Shown: positions 33,977 through 43,370 of the stretch, one piece after another | How positions within the stretch are numbered: position 1 is the stretch's first letter | Layout of the letters: the number at the start of each line of letters is the position of its first letter | Assembly (NCBI GenBank): GCA_002314675.1 | Contig: DCGZ01000136.1 | Location: 3,160-67,159, forward strand | Direction: 5' to 3' | DNA: 64,000 nucleotides | From: Fibrobacter sp. UBA1765 | Lineage (GTDB): Bacteria; Fibrobacterota; Fibrobacteria; Fibrobacterales; Fibrobacteraceae | The notes under the pieces: model-generated | Databases searched by the model: none | What the model was told of the DNA's origin: nothing | Seen by the model: the letters and a program-made list of their open reading frames with translations, nothing else | Program-made: the position numbers and the translations under genes

Positions 33977-36682
33977 ATGAAACTCCCTGAAATTTTTATT
34001 GCACTTGACCTTGAAACAACTGGGCTTGACTTTGACAAGGACCGGATTATTGAAGTTGCCCTTGCTCGCTTCGAAAATGGCAAGGTGACTGAAACCCTGG
34101 ATTACTTTGTAAAGCCGAATAAGGAACTTCGCCCTTTTATTGCAAAGCTTACAGGGATTGATGATTCTATGCTTGCCGATGCAAGCGACTTTGCGACTCT
34201 TGCCGGTACGCTTCGTGCCTTTATCGGGGATTATCCGATTGTTGCCCATAACGCTCAGTTTGACCACCATTTTTTGAAGTCTGAATTTGGCAAGGTCGGC
34301 ATTGCGTTTGAGGACCAGCCTGTAATAGATACGCTAGGCGTTTCTCGCATTGCGTTCCAGGATGTTCCAAACCATAAGCTTGAAACCTTGATCAATGCAC
34401 TTGGCATTGAACGTAGTGCGGCTCATAGGGCTTTGCCAGATGCTATCGCGTGCGGCGAACTCTTGGTTCGCTCTGTAGAAGAAATGAAAACATGGCCTTT
34501 GGCCGTTTTGCAGGTTTTGGCTCGCCTTGCAAAGGGTTCTTCGCTTGAATGCGTTTTTGATGATGGCGATGATTCCGCCTCGATGCAATACAACTTGCCA
34601 GAAGTTTCTGGAATTACGGTACTTGAAAAGTACAAGACAAATGCGCGTGCCGCAAGCTTCTTTGAAGAAAACGGAATTTTGGCCAAGAAGATTCCTGGCT
34701 ATGTTATGCGTGAATCGCAAGTGGATTATGCAAATGTTGTGGAACGCAACATGTTCAAGGGTGGCCTTTCTGTTTTGGAAGCCGGTACCGGTGTCGGAAA
34801 ATCTTTAGCGTACTTGGTGCCAGCCGCACTTAAGGCTGCAAGTGGCGAAAGGGTTCTTGTAAGTACTGCAACAAAGACTTTGCAGGAACAGCTTTACAAG
34901 GAAGAACTCCCTCTGATTCAAGAAGCCTTTGGCGACAAGCTCAAGGCATTCGTACTAAAGGGCAGGGGCAATTATATTTGCCTTAGAAAGTTTGAAGCAA
35001 TATTAAAAAATCCAGAAAATTACCTTGCCGATGATGAACGCGAAACATTCATGACGCTTATCCCGTGGATTGCAAAAACTGCAACCGGCGATATTAGCGA
35101 AAATACCGGCTTTAACTATTTGCGCAATAAGATTGTGTGGAACAAAGTCGTAAGCGATGCCGCCGCTTGCGAAGGCGAAAAGTGCCCTCATTATTCCAGA
35201 TGCCCGGCGATTGTAGCAAAGCGCAAGGCCGCGGCCTCGAACCTTGTTTTTGTGAACCACAGCTTGTTCCTTTCGGACTTGGCTTTGGATTTTGCATTGC
35301 TCCCTACATACGAGCATGTGATTTTTGATGAAGCGCATCGCCTGCCTGCAATTTCGACGCAGAGTTTTGGCCGCTCTATCCGTTTCTTTGACTTGAGAAA
35401 CATAGACAAGGAACTGATGCTTGCAAAGGATGAGTCCCGGGGCTTGATTGCTTCCGCTGAAGATGTCCTGGGCAAAGAAAATGAGGCATGTGCAGAACTT
35501 CGAGTCAATTGCCAGGAAAGCGAAAAGCAGTTGCATCGGTTCCTCATGAAGCTTGGCAAGAAGCTTATCAAGCAGAAAAATAAGAATGACGCCCTTTGCT
35601 ACAAGCAGAGTGTTAATGCTGAATTCGATGCGGATCCTTCGGCATTTAATGTTGAACTTTCAAAGTTCATTTCTGCAGCAGAAAGAGTCTCTAGGGAGCT
35701 TCGCGAAAAGGAAAGCGAAGGACTTGCTAGAAGTTTTGACGGCATTGTTTCTGCCCTTCGCCGTTTTGCATGCGACTTTGAATTCCTTGTGAAGGCGAAC
35801 CGCGAAAACTGGGTGTTCTTCCTGGAAGAGCCTTACAACCCCCATACCGTAAAGTTGAATGCCCGCCCGATTTCTGCAGGCAGCTACTGGAATGAAAAGT
35901 TCTACCCTTGGATCAAGTCTGCCATGTTTACTTCGGCAACGCTTTCTGTTAAGGGCACGCTTGACTATTATGTTTCAAAGATGCATATGGACAAGGGCGT
36001 AGCTGCAAATAAGAAGCCGTTCTTGAAGGTGTATCCCCAGCCGATTTCTAATGCGGGCCGCACCATTGCGGTGGCTAGCTTTATGCCAAAGCCGAATGCG
36101 CCTGAATACCAGCAGAGCCTTGAAAAATTCCTGTGCGATACCTTGCCGAATTTTGCGGAGAACACGATGGTGCTTTTTACAAGCATGTCTTCGATGTTGC
36201 AAGTTCAGGCTAGGCTCGCGCCGCTGTTTGCTGAAAGGAGCAAGCTTTTGCTTTGCCAGAACGTTGATGGCTCGCTTGAAAGCCTTATGGACATGTTCCG
36301 CAAGGAACGTGGCGCATGCCTTTTGGGCTGCCAGACACTTTGGGAAGGCATAAACCTCCCGGGAGATGCCCTGAAGAATCTTGTGATTCCTAAGCTTCCT
36401 TTCCCGAATCCGGCAGATCCGTTGGTCGCTGCACAGAGCGAGGCATTGAAGGCGGCTGGCGAAAATTCGTTCAGGAGTCTGTTTGTTCCGGAGGCCTACC
36501 TTGGGCTTCGCCAGGGCATTGGCCGCCTGATTCGTTCGGAACAGGATTCAGGAACGGTTCTTTTGCTTGATACTCGCATACTTACCGAAATGTATGGCAA
36601 GACGTTTATGAAGCTTTGGAACTTTAGGCACCTTGTGGTAAATTCTAGTGAAGAAGCAATAGATATTGTTTCACAAGCCTAA
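33977..36682 (+). CDS. dinG: DinG-type ATP-dependent DNA helicase with N-terminal DnaQ-like exonuclease
   Basis: The 901-residue protein fuses a DEDDh 3'-5' exonuclease domain (about 1-170; DLETTG, AHNAQFD and HRALPDA motifs) to an XPD/DinG superfamily 2 helicase. Walker A is GTGVGKS (270-276) and motif II is DEAH (451-454). Four cysteines (ICLRK, then AACEGEKC and RCP) are placed as in the XPD iron-sulfur cluster, so an Fe-S helicase is expected. Motif VI is in RQGIGRLIRSEQD. The fusion equals that of Gram-positive DinG. Likely role: processing of damaged DNA, R-loops or forks. The next gene has a helicase-associated domain. Confidence 0.92.
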   Translation: MKLPEIFIALDLETTGLDFDKDRIIEVALARFENGKVTETLDYFVKPNKELRPFIAKLTGIDDSMLADASDFATLAGTLRAFIGDYPIVAHNAQFDHHFLKSEFGKVGIAFEDQPVIDTLGVSRIAFQDVPNHKLETLINALGIERSAAHRALPDAIACGELLVRSVEEMKTWPLAVLQVLARLAKGSSLECVFDDGDDSASMQYNLPEVSGITVLEKYKTNARAASFFEENGILAKKIPGYVMRESQVDYANVVERNMFKGGLSVLEAGTGVGKSLAYLVPAALKAASGERVLVSTATKTLQEQLYKEELPLIQEAFGDKLKAFVLKGRGNYICLRKFEAILKNPENYLADDERETFMTLIPWIAKTATGDISENTGFNYLRNKIVWNKVVSDAAACEGEKCPHYSRCPAIVAKRKAAASNLVFVNHSLFLSDLALDFALLPTYEHVIFDEAHRLPAISTQSFGRSIRFFDLRNIDKELMLAKDESRGLIASAEDVLGKENEACAELRVNCQESEKQLHRFLMKLGKKLIKQKNKNDALCYKQSVNAEFDADPSAFNVELSKFISAAERVSRELREKESEGLARSFDGIVSALRRFACDFEFLVKANRENWVFFLEEPYNPHTVKLNARPISAGSYWNEKFYPWIKSAMFTSATLSVKGTLDYYVSKMHMDKGVAANKKPFLKVYPQPISNAGRTIAVASFMPKPNAPEYQQSLEKFLCDTLPNFAENTMVLFTSMSSMLQVQARLAPLFAERSKLLLCQNVDGSLESLMDMFRKERGACLLGCQTLWEGINLPGDALKNLVIPKLPFPNPADPLVAAQSEALKAAGENSFRSLFVPEAYLGLRQGIGRLIRSEQDSGTVLLLDTRILTEMYGKTFMKLWNFRHLVVNSSEEAIDIVSQA

Positions 36683-36733
36683 TTGAGCACTTGTTGAGAC
36701 TCTGCCTGTGGGAGGCCTGTAGCTAAATTTTAC

Positions 36734-36741
36734 TAAATTTG
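36734..36741 (+). promoter_or_regulatory. Promoter element TAAATTTG
   Basis: TAAATTTG matches TAnnTTTG and lies 18 bases before the ATG at 36760. It overlaps a possible TTG start at 36739, which supports the later start. Confidence 0.45.
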
Positions 36742-36759
36742 GCCGGTTGGAAATTTTTT

Positions 36760-38658
36760 ATGTTGATATCGCAGAATTCTTTTTTTGAAAACATGGACAA
36801 GCCTATCTTGCGTGATATTTATGCAAGAACATTCGATAATAAGGGGCTTGTAAACAATACCGCTCTTTTAAAGGAATTGCCCGCCTTTTATGGCAATCCG
36901 GAACGTCTGCCAAAATTGTACGAATCTTTTGAACCTTGGCAAAAGCAGGTCTTTTTGCAGATTTGCCGAAGCGGCAGTCGTGGTCTTCGTTTTAAGGAAT
37001 TGCGTCTGGTTATTCCTGTCGGTGGCGTAAATGACTTGACTGCATTCGTGACGGACCTTGCAAAGAATTTTGTTATATGGCGTACCGAAGGCGATGCCGA
37101 AAATTCCGTATATAGAGCCTTTGAAGAAACTTTTGCGTTTGCAATGTCACAGGAAGCTGACTTTGCCGATACGCAGGATAGGCATGCCGTTTCGTACGAG
37201 ACCCTGCTTGATTTCCATGTTTGCAGAATCCTTGCGATGATCAAGCTTGGAGAACTCCGCATTAACAATGCAAGCGAATTGCATCGCCGTTCCCAGCAAA
37301 TTTGCGAATCCGCATTTACCTTTTCTTCGGCAGTTTCTTCTAAGGCTGCTGTTGACGAAGCCGTCTTGATTCTCCAGTTCCTGACTGCGCAAAATTGGAT
37401 TGCGGCCCGCGATGATGTCTTGTCGCTTTCTCATGAGGTGCTTCCGTTCTTGAACAAGAATGGATTCCGCTTGCACCAGGAAATGTTCCATTGGTGGCTT
37501 GGAGTTCGCTTTGGCGGAATGCATAGCCATTTGGCGTCTCTCCTGAATTGCATGAAGAAGCCTGTTTCTACACAGGCAGCCTTGGAACTGTTCTGGGCTT
37601 TGGACCCTACGGTACGCCTTTCTCGTAATGTCGAAAATTACACGTTCGAAAAATTGCCGCGGGTTTTGCGTGAACTTTGGTTCTTTGGCGTGGTTGATTT
37701 TTACATGGGCAAGAACGGCTCGATTTTTGCAGTAGGCGTAAATGAACTTGGCCGCAATCGTGCTGAAAAAATTCTTGGAGGCGAGTCTGCAGAAATTTCA
37801 ACGCTTCCAAACTTTGAAATGATTATACCGGCAAATTCTTCGCCGCGCGTACTTTTTTATGCAGCTTGCCTTGCTGTTCCTCAGAATGATGAAACCTATT
37901 TGCGATTCAAGTTTGAAAAGGATTCGTTTATCGAAGCCTTGCACGCCGGTTTTTCGGACTCTGAAGTCAAGCAGTTTTATGGCTGGATCAAGCCTCCTGA
38001 AAATGTCGCTAGCACCTTGGAAGAATGGGCTGCTTCGTTCTTTAGTTCCTCGATTTTCGATGCTAGAATCTTAAAGATAGAAGACAAGGCCGTTCTTGCC
38101 GATCTCAGCGAATTCCCTCAGTTCATGAAGTTTGTCATTGAAAAAATTCCTGGTTACGGCTTTATTATTAATCCGGAATTTGAAGCGGATGTTCGTGCGA
38201 TGCTCGTGCATTACGGCTTGACACCTGCAGAAGATGCAAATGGCACGGACAAGGGCATCATTACAAGCGGTGCCTGGACAAAGTCCTTTGAAATTGCATG
38301 GCCGAAGGAAACTACTCCGGATTACCTGCTTAAAAAGCAGAGTGCAGCAAGCGCAGACATTGCAAATGGCAAAAAGAAGTTTGGCGATGACTTTGAAAGC
38401 CTAGACATTTCTGGGCTTGTGCAGGAACTTCGTTATGCCAAAAAGACAGAAACCCTGTTTGTTGCCCGAATCCAGAATCCGGCAAAGAAGCTTTCAAAAC
38501 CTGTGGAACGCACGTTCAAGGTTCTTGGCCTTCGTATCGCGCAGATTCCTCCTCAGGTTCGTGTTTCTGAATATGGTTCAGACAAAATGGAATTCATTGA
38601 ACTGGAACATATCCGTGAAATAAAGCTGCTACATAAGCAGGAAGTTGATGAAAAGTAA
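36760..38658 (+). CDS. Protein with XPB/Ssl2-type helicase-associated domain, no helicase motor
   Basis: The protein has about 632 residues from ATG 36760; a TTG seven codons earlier is possible but sits in the promoter element. The central part (about 350-480), from FEMIIPANSSPRVLFYAACL through the KFEKDSFIEALHAGF block to GYGFIINPEFEADVRAML, fits the helicase C-terminal/XPB N-terminal accessory domain (Pfam PF13625). No Walker motifs were found, so it is not itself a helicase. The C-terminal region after about 535 has a WYL-like character (LVQELRYAKKTETLFVARI). Proximity to dinG suggests a DNA-repair or helicase-accessory role; this is inference. Confidence 0.7.
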   Translation: MLISQNSFFENMDKPILRDIYARTFDNKGLVNNTALLKELPAFYGNPERLPKLYESFEPWQKQVFLQICRSGSRGLRFKELRLVIPVGGVNDLTAFVTDLAKNFVIWRTEGDAENSVYRAFEETFAFAMSQEADFADTQDRHAVSYETLLDFHVCRILAMIKLGELRINNASELHRRSQQICESAFTFSSAVSSKAAVDEAVLILQFLTAQNWIAARDDVLSLSHEVLPFLNKNGFRLHQEMFHWWLGVRFGGMHSHLASLLNCMKKPVSTQAALELFWALDPTVRLSRNVENYTFEKLPRVLRELWFFGVVDFYMGKNGSIFAVGVNELGRNRAEKILGGESAEISTLPNFEMIIPANSSPRVLFYAACLAVPQNDETYLRFKFEKDSFIEALHAGFSDSEVKQFYGWIKPPENVASTLEEWAASFFSSSIFDARILKIEDKAVLADLSEFPQFMKFVIEKIPGYGFIINPEFEADVRAMLVHYGLTPAEDANGTDKGIITSGAWTKSFEIAWPKETTPDYLLKKQSAASADIANGKKKFGDDFESLDISGLVQELRYAKKTETLFVARIQNPAKKLSKPVERTFKVLGLRIAQIPPQVRVSEYGSDKMEFIELEHIREIKLLHKQEVDEK

Positions 38659-38675
38659 TTCTTTTGGAATTTGAT

Positions 38676-38708
38676 AAAGCGACCGGTGTTTTTGCCGGCC
38701 GCTTTTTG
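38676..38708. terminator. Convergent terminator
   Basis: AAGCG(A)CCGG / CCGG(C)CGCTT stem with an 8-base loop and T tract on the plus strand and A tract before it. It lies between the convergent helicase-associated and FtsB-like genes and can serve both. Confidence 0.8.
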
Positions 38709-38754
38709 CTTATAAGGATTGCTCTGGAAGGAACTTTTCGGTTTGCTCTGTTTT

Positions 38755-39033
38755 TTATTCAAACTGGAAAGCCTTTTCTCCCTTCTTTGTCATGCCGAAT
38801 TTTGTACGTGCGATTTTTTCGATGTAGATGGAATCGTCTTGCAATTTTTGAATAATCGCCTCTCGGTCGTTAAGCTCTTTTTGCAGGGAATCCCTTTGCT
38901 CGGTAAGCTCCGCGATTTCTTTTTTTAATGCATCGCTTGCCTTGACACTGTCTTTTTCGCTAAAGACAAAAGAATAGACCGCCATAAGGATGGCGACCAT
39001 GACTATGGCAAAAAAGATGTGTCTGGTTTTCAA
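38755..39033 (-). CDS. FtsB/DivIC-like septum formation protein
   Basis: The 92-residue protein has an N-terminal membrane helix (about 6-25) followed by a heptad coiled coil (about 35-72: KKEIAELTEQRDSLQKELND) and the short conserved tail YIEKIARTKFGM that marks the FtsB/DivIC family. It would sit in the divisome with FtsL and FtsQ partners. It is five bases downstream of dprA on the same strand, so probably in one transcript. Confidence 0.85.
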   Translation of the reverse strand: MKTRHIFFAIVMVAILMAVYSFVFSEKDSVKASDALKKEIAELTEQRDSLQKELNDREAIIQKLQDDSIYIEKIARTKFGMTKKGEKAFQFE

Positions 39034-39038
39034 AAAAA

Positions 39039-39932
39039 TTAACCTCTTTCAAAACTGTAGCGGTAGCCGTCGCTGCTATGGGCAAGGCCAGCAAGTTCTA
39101 GCTCCGTTAATATAGCAAAAAGGATGTTTGCCGTAATGCCTTCGGTATTGTTTAATTCCGAAAGAGACTTGGTGAAGCCTGCGAACTTTTCGTAAACCCT
39201 TACCGCGTTTGCAGATAGGCCTGCAAGTTTTGACACCTTGCCTTGTTCTTTTGTTTGCGAGGGGAGCAGCCCGCACAATCCGCAAAGATCTTCTGGCAAA
39301 AAGACGGGTTTTGCAATGCCGCGGCGCAGCAGTTCAAGCGTACCTTGTGCTGTTTCCTTGTCAAAGTCGCCAGGAACCGCAAAAATGTTCCTGCCTAGTT
39401 TTTGTGCAAATTCGGCTGTAATCAGGGAACCTCCCTTAGCGCCGCTTTCTACTACGACAGTAGTTTCTGCAAGGGCGGCAATGATACGGTTTCGTGCAGG
39501 GAACATTCCCTTGTGGCTTGCCGTATCGCCTTCGTATTCCGTAACGAGGCACCCTCCCGATTCTACGATCCTATTTGCGAGTACGCCCCGGCTGCCCGTG
39601 ATTCGTGCGTTGATTCCCTGGGCAAGAACTGCGATTGTCTTTAGCCCAAAGTCAAGAGCCGCTTCGTGGCAGTAACAGTCAATGCCTTGGGCAAGCCCGG
39701 AAACAATTATTGCATCGGTCCCGGCGAGGCTTTTTACGAGTCGTCTGCATAGATTCTTAGCGCTTGCGCTTGGCCTTCGCGTGCCGACCATGGCAATGTA
39801 GTTGCCCCGTGGGAAAGCTTTGCTTGCGTTTGCTCGTTGCACAAACAGTTGCTTGGGTGGATTGGCTAACAACTGCAGTTGTTTTGGTAAATCGGCTTGA
39901 GAAATTTCGGCTGTAATTCTATCTTGAAGCAT
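39039..39932 (-). CDS. dprA: DNA-processing protein DprA
   Basis: The 297-residue protein is the Rossmann-like DprA/Smf core. The fingerprint residues MVGTRRPS (about 46-53), VSGLAQGIDCYCHEAAL (about 76-92) and FPARNRIIAAL (about 144-154) are all present, as is a C-terminal winged-helix-like segment (AVRVYEKFAGFTKSLSEL). DprA loads RecA on incoming single-stranded DNA in natural transformation. The ComEC-like fragment at 1-492 is not a true ComEC. Its start codon is one base from that of mazG on the opposite strand. Confidence 0.92.
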   Translation of the reverse strand: MLQDRITAEISQADLPKQLQLLANPPKQLFVQRANASKAFPRGNYIAMVGTRRPSASAKNLCRRLVKSLAGTDAIIVSGLAQGIDCYCHEAALDFGLKTIAVLAQGINARITGSRGVLANRIVESGGCLVTEYEGDTASHKGMFPARNRIIAALAETTVVVESGAKGGSLITAEFAQKLGRNIFAVPGDFDKETAQGTLELLRRGIAKPVFLPEDLCGLCGLLPSQTKEQGKVSKLAGLSANAVRVYEKFAGFTKSLSELNNTEGITANILFAILTELELAGLAHSSDGYRYSFERG

Positions 39933-39933
39933 T

Positions 39934-40776
39934 ATGAAATATTCCTTTGATGATCTTGTTAAAATTATGGCGACGCTTCGTTCTGAAAACGGCTGTCCTT
40001 GGGATAGGGAACAGGATACGCGTTCGCTTTTGCCTTACCTTGTAGAAGAATCTTGTGAATTCATTGATGCGGCCCAGGCCCACGATGTAGTACACCAGTG
40101 CGAAGAGCTTGGCGATGTTCTTTTTCAAATTGTATTTCATTCTCAGGTTGCCCGTGAAAAAGGCGATTATACTATTGATGATGTTGTTAATGGAATATGT
40201 GAAAAAATGGTGCGCAGGCATCCGCATGTTTTTGGCGATGCCAAGGTCGATAGTTCCGCAGCGGTAACAAGGCGCTGGGAGCAGATCAAGGCGAACGAAG
40301 CGAATAACATTGCAATGCAGGATGCGTCTGCAATGGACAAGGTCAGCAAGAGCATGCCTGTTCTAGCCCGTGCGCAGGAAGTTCAGCGCAGGGCAGCAAA
40401 GGTCGGCTTTGACTGGAAAAAGGATGAAGATTCCTATGAAAAGGTTCTAGAGGAATTTAACGAATTTGCAGAAGAACTTAAGGCGTACAAGTCGCATGAG
40501 GCGGCTGCGTCTCCGGGAGCAAAGTCAAAGGAGGAATGCCTGGTAAAGCAGCACGACCTTGACCGCATGGAAGACGAGTTTGGCGACCTGTTATTTTCGC
40601 TTGTGAACCTTGCAAGGCATTCGGGCCTGAATGCCGCTACCGCCTTGATGCGTGCAAGTTCCAAGTTTGAACGCAGGTTCCGCCAAATGGAAGTGTTTGC
40701 TGGCGGGAGCATCAAGGGAAAAACGGATGAAGAAATGCTTGACTTGTGGGGAAAGGCTAAATCTGCCGAAGCATAG
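39934..40776 (+). CDS. mazG: MazG nucleoside triphosphate pyrophosphohydrolase
   Basis: The 280-residue protein has the MazG all-alpha NTP pyrophosphohydrolase fold twice. The N-terminal half has the helical metal-binding motif EESCEFIDAAQ then EELGDVLFQIVFHSQVA (about 30-75); the second half repeats EFNEFAEELKAY and DEFGDLLFSLVNLARHSG (about 170-235). It hydrolyses non-canonical or stress-related NTPs. It is divergent from dprA with one base between the ATGs, so each promoter must lie in the other's coding region. Confidence 0.93.
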   Translation: MKYSFDDLVKIMATLRSENGCPWDREQDTRSLLPYLVEESCEFIDAAQAHDVVHQCEELGDVLFQIVFHSQVAREKGDYTIDDVVNGICEKMVRRHPHVFGDAKVDSSAAVTRRWEQIKANEANNIAMQDASAMDKVSKSMPVLARAQEVQRRAAKVGFDWKKDEDSYEKVLEEFNEFAEELKAYKSHEAAASPGAKSKEECLVKQHDLDRMEDEFGDLLFSLVNLARHSGLNAATALMRASSKFERRFRQMEVFAGGSIKGKTDEEMLDLWGKAKSAEA

Positions 40777-40977
40777 AACATTGATCCTCCTTTGCGAACA
40801 TGCTTGTTTTCAACGTTTGTTGAATCGCAAAAGTTAATTGTATTTTATTGTTAGTGCTCAAAATGTACTTTAATTTTGTAGGCTTGTCAAGAGCTATTGC
40901 GAAATTTTTTTGGGAAGGTTTGGTTGCCGTGTTAGGGCGAACTTGCCTTCTTGAAATAAACTTATCTTTCTTTGTGC

Positions 40978-42060
40978 ATGAATGTGTCTAGCCGGTACCA
41001 GAATTTTTTTGCATTGCTTCGTTACTCGCTTGGAGTGGACGAAATTTTTGAATATCGCCTCGCTGCAGAAGACTGGGCATGGATGCGAGAGGAAGCGATT
41101 CGGCAAGGGCTTGTAGGCGTGCTGTATATGGGCATTAAGAAAATGCCCGAGGACCTGCGGCCACCGCGCTTGCTTTTGATGCAGTGGGCGTTCGATGCCG
41201 AGAATATCCGTGGCACAAACCAGAAGGTGAACGCCGTAGCCGTGAAGCTTACCCAGATGTTCAAGGAGCGGGGGCAGGAATCTGTCATCTTGAAAGGCCC
41301 CGCCAATGCGCTCCTGTACCCAGATCCTTTTGCTCGCGGTTGTGGAGACGTGGACATTATGCTTCCCGGTGGCCGCGATTCCGTGATAAAGCTATTGACG
41401 GAAATGGGGTTGATGGAGGGGGCGGAGGTTGGCTCGCACCATGCTCTTTTAGCGGAATCAAAGTTCGATGTTGCTGTAGAAGTTCATTACGTGCCGACAG
41501 AAGGTGCGAATTCCCCGTCAAAAAATAGGCTTGTACAAGAGTTCCTGACAAAAACGCTTGCTGATTCCACGTGTGTACAAATCGGTTTTGGAACTCCTTC
41601 AATCAAGTATGCGCTTGTGATGCAACTAGCCCATATCAAGGAACATTTCTTTGGTGTTGGCATTGGGCTGCGCCAGCTTGTAGATTACAATCAGTTATTG
41701 ATGCACTCGACCGAGGCCGAGCGTAATGAAGTTTCGAATTTGCTGGAATGTTTTGGCCTGTTGCGTATAGCCGAGGCCGTGATGTGGCTGTTGCAAAATT
41801 GCCTGGGCTTGAATAGTGAACGTTTGCTTTGCAGTCCTGATGAATGGCGCGGCAAGCGGCTACTGAATGTCGCACTTGTTGGCGGAAATTTCGGTGTCTT
41901 TGATGAAAAGTTCGCAGGACCGCAGCCTTACCGCTGGTACAAACATTACAAGCGAGCTGCATACTTGTTGCGGTTTGATTTTACCGAAGCCTTATGGTAC
42001 GAGTTTTGGGCTCTTACGGGAGTGCCAAGGCGTGTGCTTAAAAGTCTGCGTAGAAAGTGA
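40978..42060 (+). CDS. Nucleotidyltransferase family protein (NTP_transf_5)
   Basis: The 360-residue protein has the fold-defining stretch VILKGPANALLYPDP followed by RGCGDVDIML (about residues 100-130), where the G-x-x-D-x-D carboxylates bind metal. This fits the uncharacterised nucleotidyltransferase family (Pfam PF14907), often near polysaccharide or peptide biosynthesis genes. Start ATG 40978 is chosen; a TTG two codons earlier is possible. Upstream TATCTTTC resembles TAnnTTTG. No neighbouring substrate gene helps to define the role. Confidence 0.8.
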   Translation: MNVSSRYQNFFALLRYSLGVDEIFEYRLAAEDWAWMREEAIRQGLVGVLYMGIKKMPEDLRPPRLLLMQWAFDAENIRGTNQKVNAVAVKLTQMFKERGQESVILKGPANALLYPDPFARGCGDVDIMLPGGRDSVIKLLTEMGLMEGAEVGSHHALLAESKFDVAVEVHYVPTEGANSPSKNRLVQEFLTKTLADSTCVQIGFGTPSIKYALVMQLAHIKEHFFGVGIGLRQLVDYNQLLMHSTEAERNEVSNLLECFGLLRIAEAVMWLLQNCLGLNSERLLCSPDEWRGKRLLNVALVGGNFGVFDEKFAGPQPYRWYKHYKRAAYLLRFDFTEALWYEFWALTGVPRRVLKSLRRK

Positions 42061-42116
42061 ACGCCTTTACCCGCGAACCACTTCATCCATGATTTCGACC
42101 ATCTTGCTGAAGTTTG

Positions 42117-43250
42117 TTACACCCACTTCCATTTGGCATCGAAGCCGAGGATTCTGTCGCATTGCACGTTCTTGATCATGTTCATGGTGGCGAGGCGCTT
42201 TTCGCTGAAGCGTTCGTCGCATTCCAATACAAGTTCTGTCTCACGGATTTCTTCGACGCATGCCCTTATTGCTGGGGTCATGATGGCCTTGGCCGGGGCG
42301 ACATAGTCGCTGCCGATTACGGGGCCTCGTCTTGAAAGGTAGTCGTCGAAATTGTCGTTGTAATCAAATTCCGGTTCAGAGAACGGCACGAATGCCATGT
42401 TAAAATCAAAGCAGGGATTGATGCTGATCTGTTCGTAGCTGTTGTTATCGACTAGAAAACCGAAGTTGCCAAAGTGTCTGTCGCTATTCAGCGTGATGCA
42501 GTCCGCAATTACCATGCGGCGGAATTCGTCTTCGGCTCCCAGGTCGGCGTAGATTGGCAGAAGTTCTGCAAGACCATATTTTATTCCATTTTTTAAGTAT
42601 GGAGCAATAGGTCTGTAGCCAAATTTTTCGCTAGTGAAGAGCTTGCATTCCGAAATGACGCGACCATCGTATCGACCTAGTTTGTAGGTGACCGACTTGC
42701 AAATTTTTTCAAAGACTTGCGAGGCTAGAACTTCGCCATAGGGCTCCAGGCCTGCATTGCGTGCGCCTGTACTTCCCGTTTTTATCAGATGGATTCCGTC
42801 ATCTTTGTTGAGCCAGCATTTGTCGTAGGCTCCGTCGGTAGTGAGCTCCGGCGAGGTGGTGGACATCTGGATTCCGTAAAGTCCGTTGCCGTCGAATGAC
42901 AACTTGGAAATTACCTCGTCAAAACGATTCTCATAAAGATTGACATTGGCCCAGGTCACATCTTCGGCTTCGCTCTTTACCCACAGCGTATCTGTGAGCG
43001 AAAGGCAGTGGGTGAGCGCAATAAACCCACTCTTTGTTTTGCCTCCGCAAAGGTCAAGAATCTTGTTCACGTGAGCGCGATGCTTTGCCGCACTGCGCGC
43101 CCCGACCCAACCGCTAATTTGCTCGGTCCACTCGGGCATTGGGTTATGCTGCTTGAGCATGTTGCAGACTTCAAGTTCGCCTTCGCCCACAATCTCGAAA
43201 TCACAAAGAGGCATGTCTTTGTTCATCAATGTATAAATCAAATTTGCCAT
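42117..43250 (-). CDS. HipA-like serine/threonine kinase-fold protein
   Basis: The 377-residue protein carries the HipA-type kinase C-terminal half: a nucleotide-binding region GSTGARNAGLEPYGEVLAS, the catalytic-loop-like NSDRHFGNFGF (Asp and Asn, about 255-265) and the metal-binding Asp in PCFDFNMAF. HipA toxins phosphorylate tRNA synthetases or related targets. No HipB-type helix-turn-helix antitoxin gene is adjacent, so either it is an orphan kinase or the partner has been lost. It has a separate transcription unit with a terminator upstream of its promoter. Confidence 0.82.
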   Translation of the reverse strand: MANLIYTLMNKDMPLCDFEIVGEGELEVCNMLKQHNPMPEWTEQISGWVGARSAAKHRAHVNKILDLCGGKTKSGFIALTHCLSLTDTLWVKSEAEDVTWANVNLYENRFDEVISKLSFDGNGLYGIQMSTTSPELTTDGAYDKCWLNKDDGIHLIKTGSTGARNAGLEPYGEVLASQVFEKICKSVTYKLGRYDGRVISECKLFTSEKFGYRPIAPYLKNGIKYGLAELLPIYADLGAEDEFRRMVIADCITLNSDRHFGNFGFLVDNNSYEQISINPCFDFNMAFVPFSEPEFDYNDNFDDYLSRRGPVIGSDYVAPAKAIMTPAIRACVEEIRETELVLECDERFSEKRLATMNMIKNVQCDRILGFDAKWKWV

Positions 43251-43311
43251 GATGTCTCCCTGTGATGTTGCGGTTTACGAGCGAATATAGTAAAATAATA
43301 AAAAGGAGCGC

Positions 43312-43344
43312 AAAGAAAAAGCCTCCGCTGAAATTTGCGGAGGC
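43312..43344 (-). terminator. Terminator of the GLUG protein/55-aa peptide operon
   Basis: GCCTCCGC / GCGGAGGC stem (43321-43344, 8-base loop) followed by TTTTTCTTT on the minus strand, 27 bases after the small gene's stop. Confidence 0.85.
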
Positions 43345-43370
43345 TGAGGATGGTTTGAAAGAACGGATGG

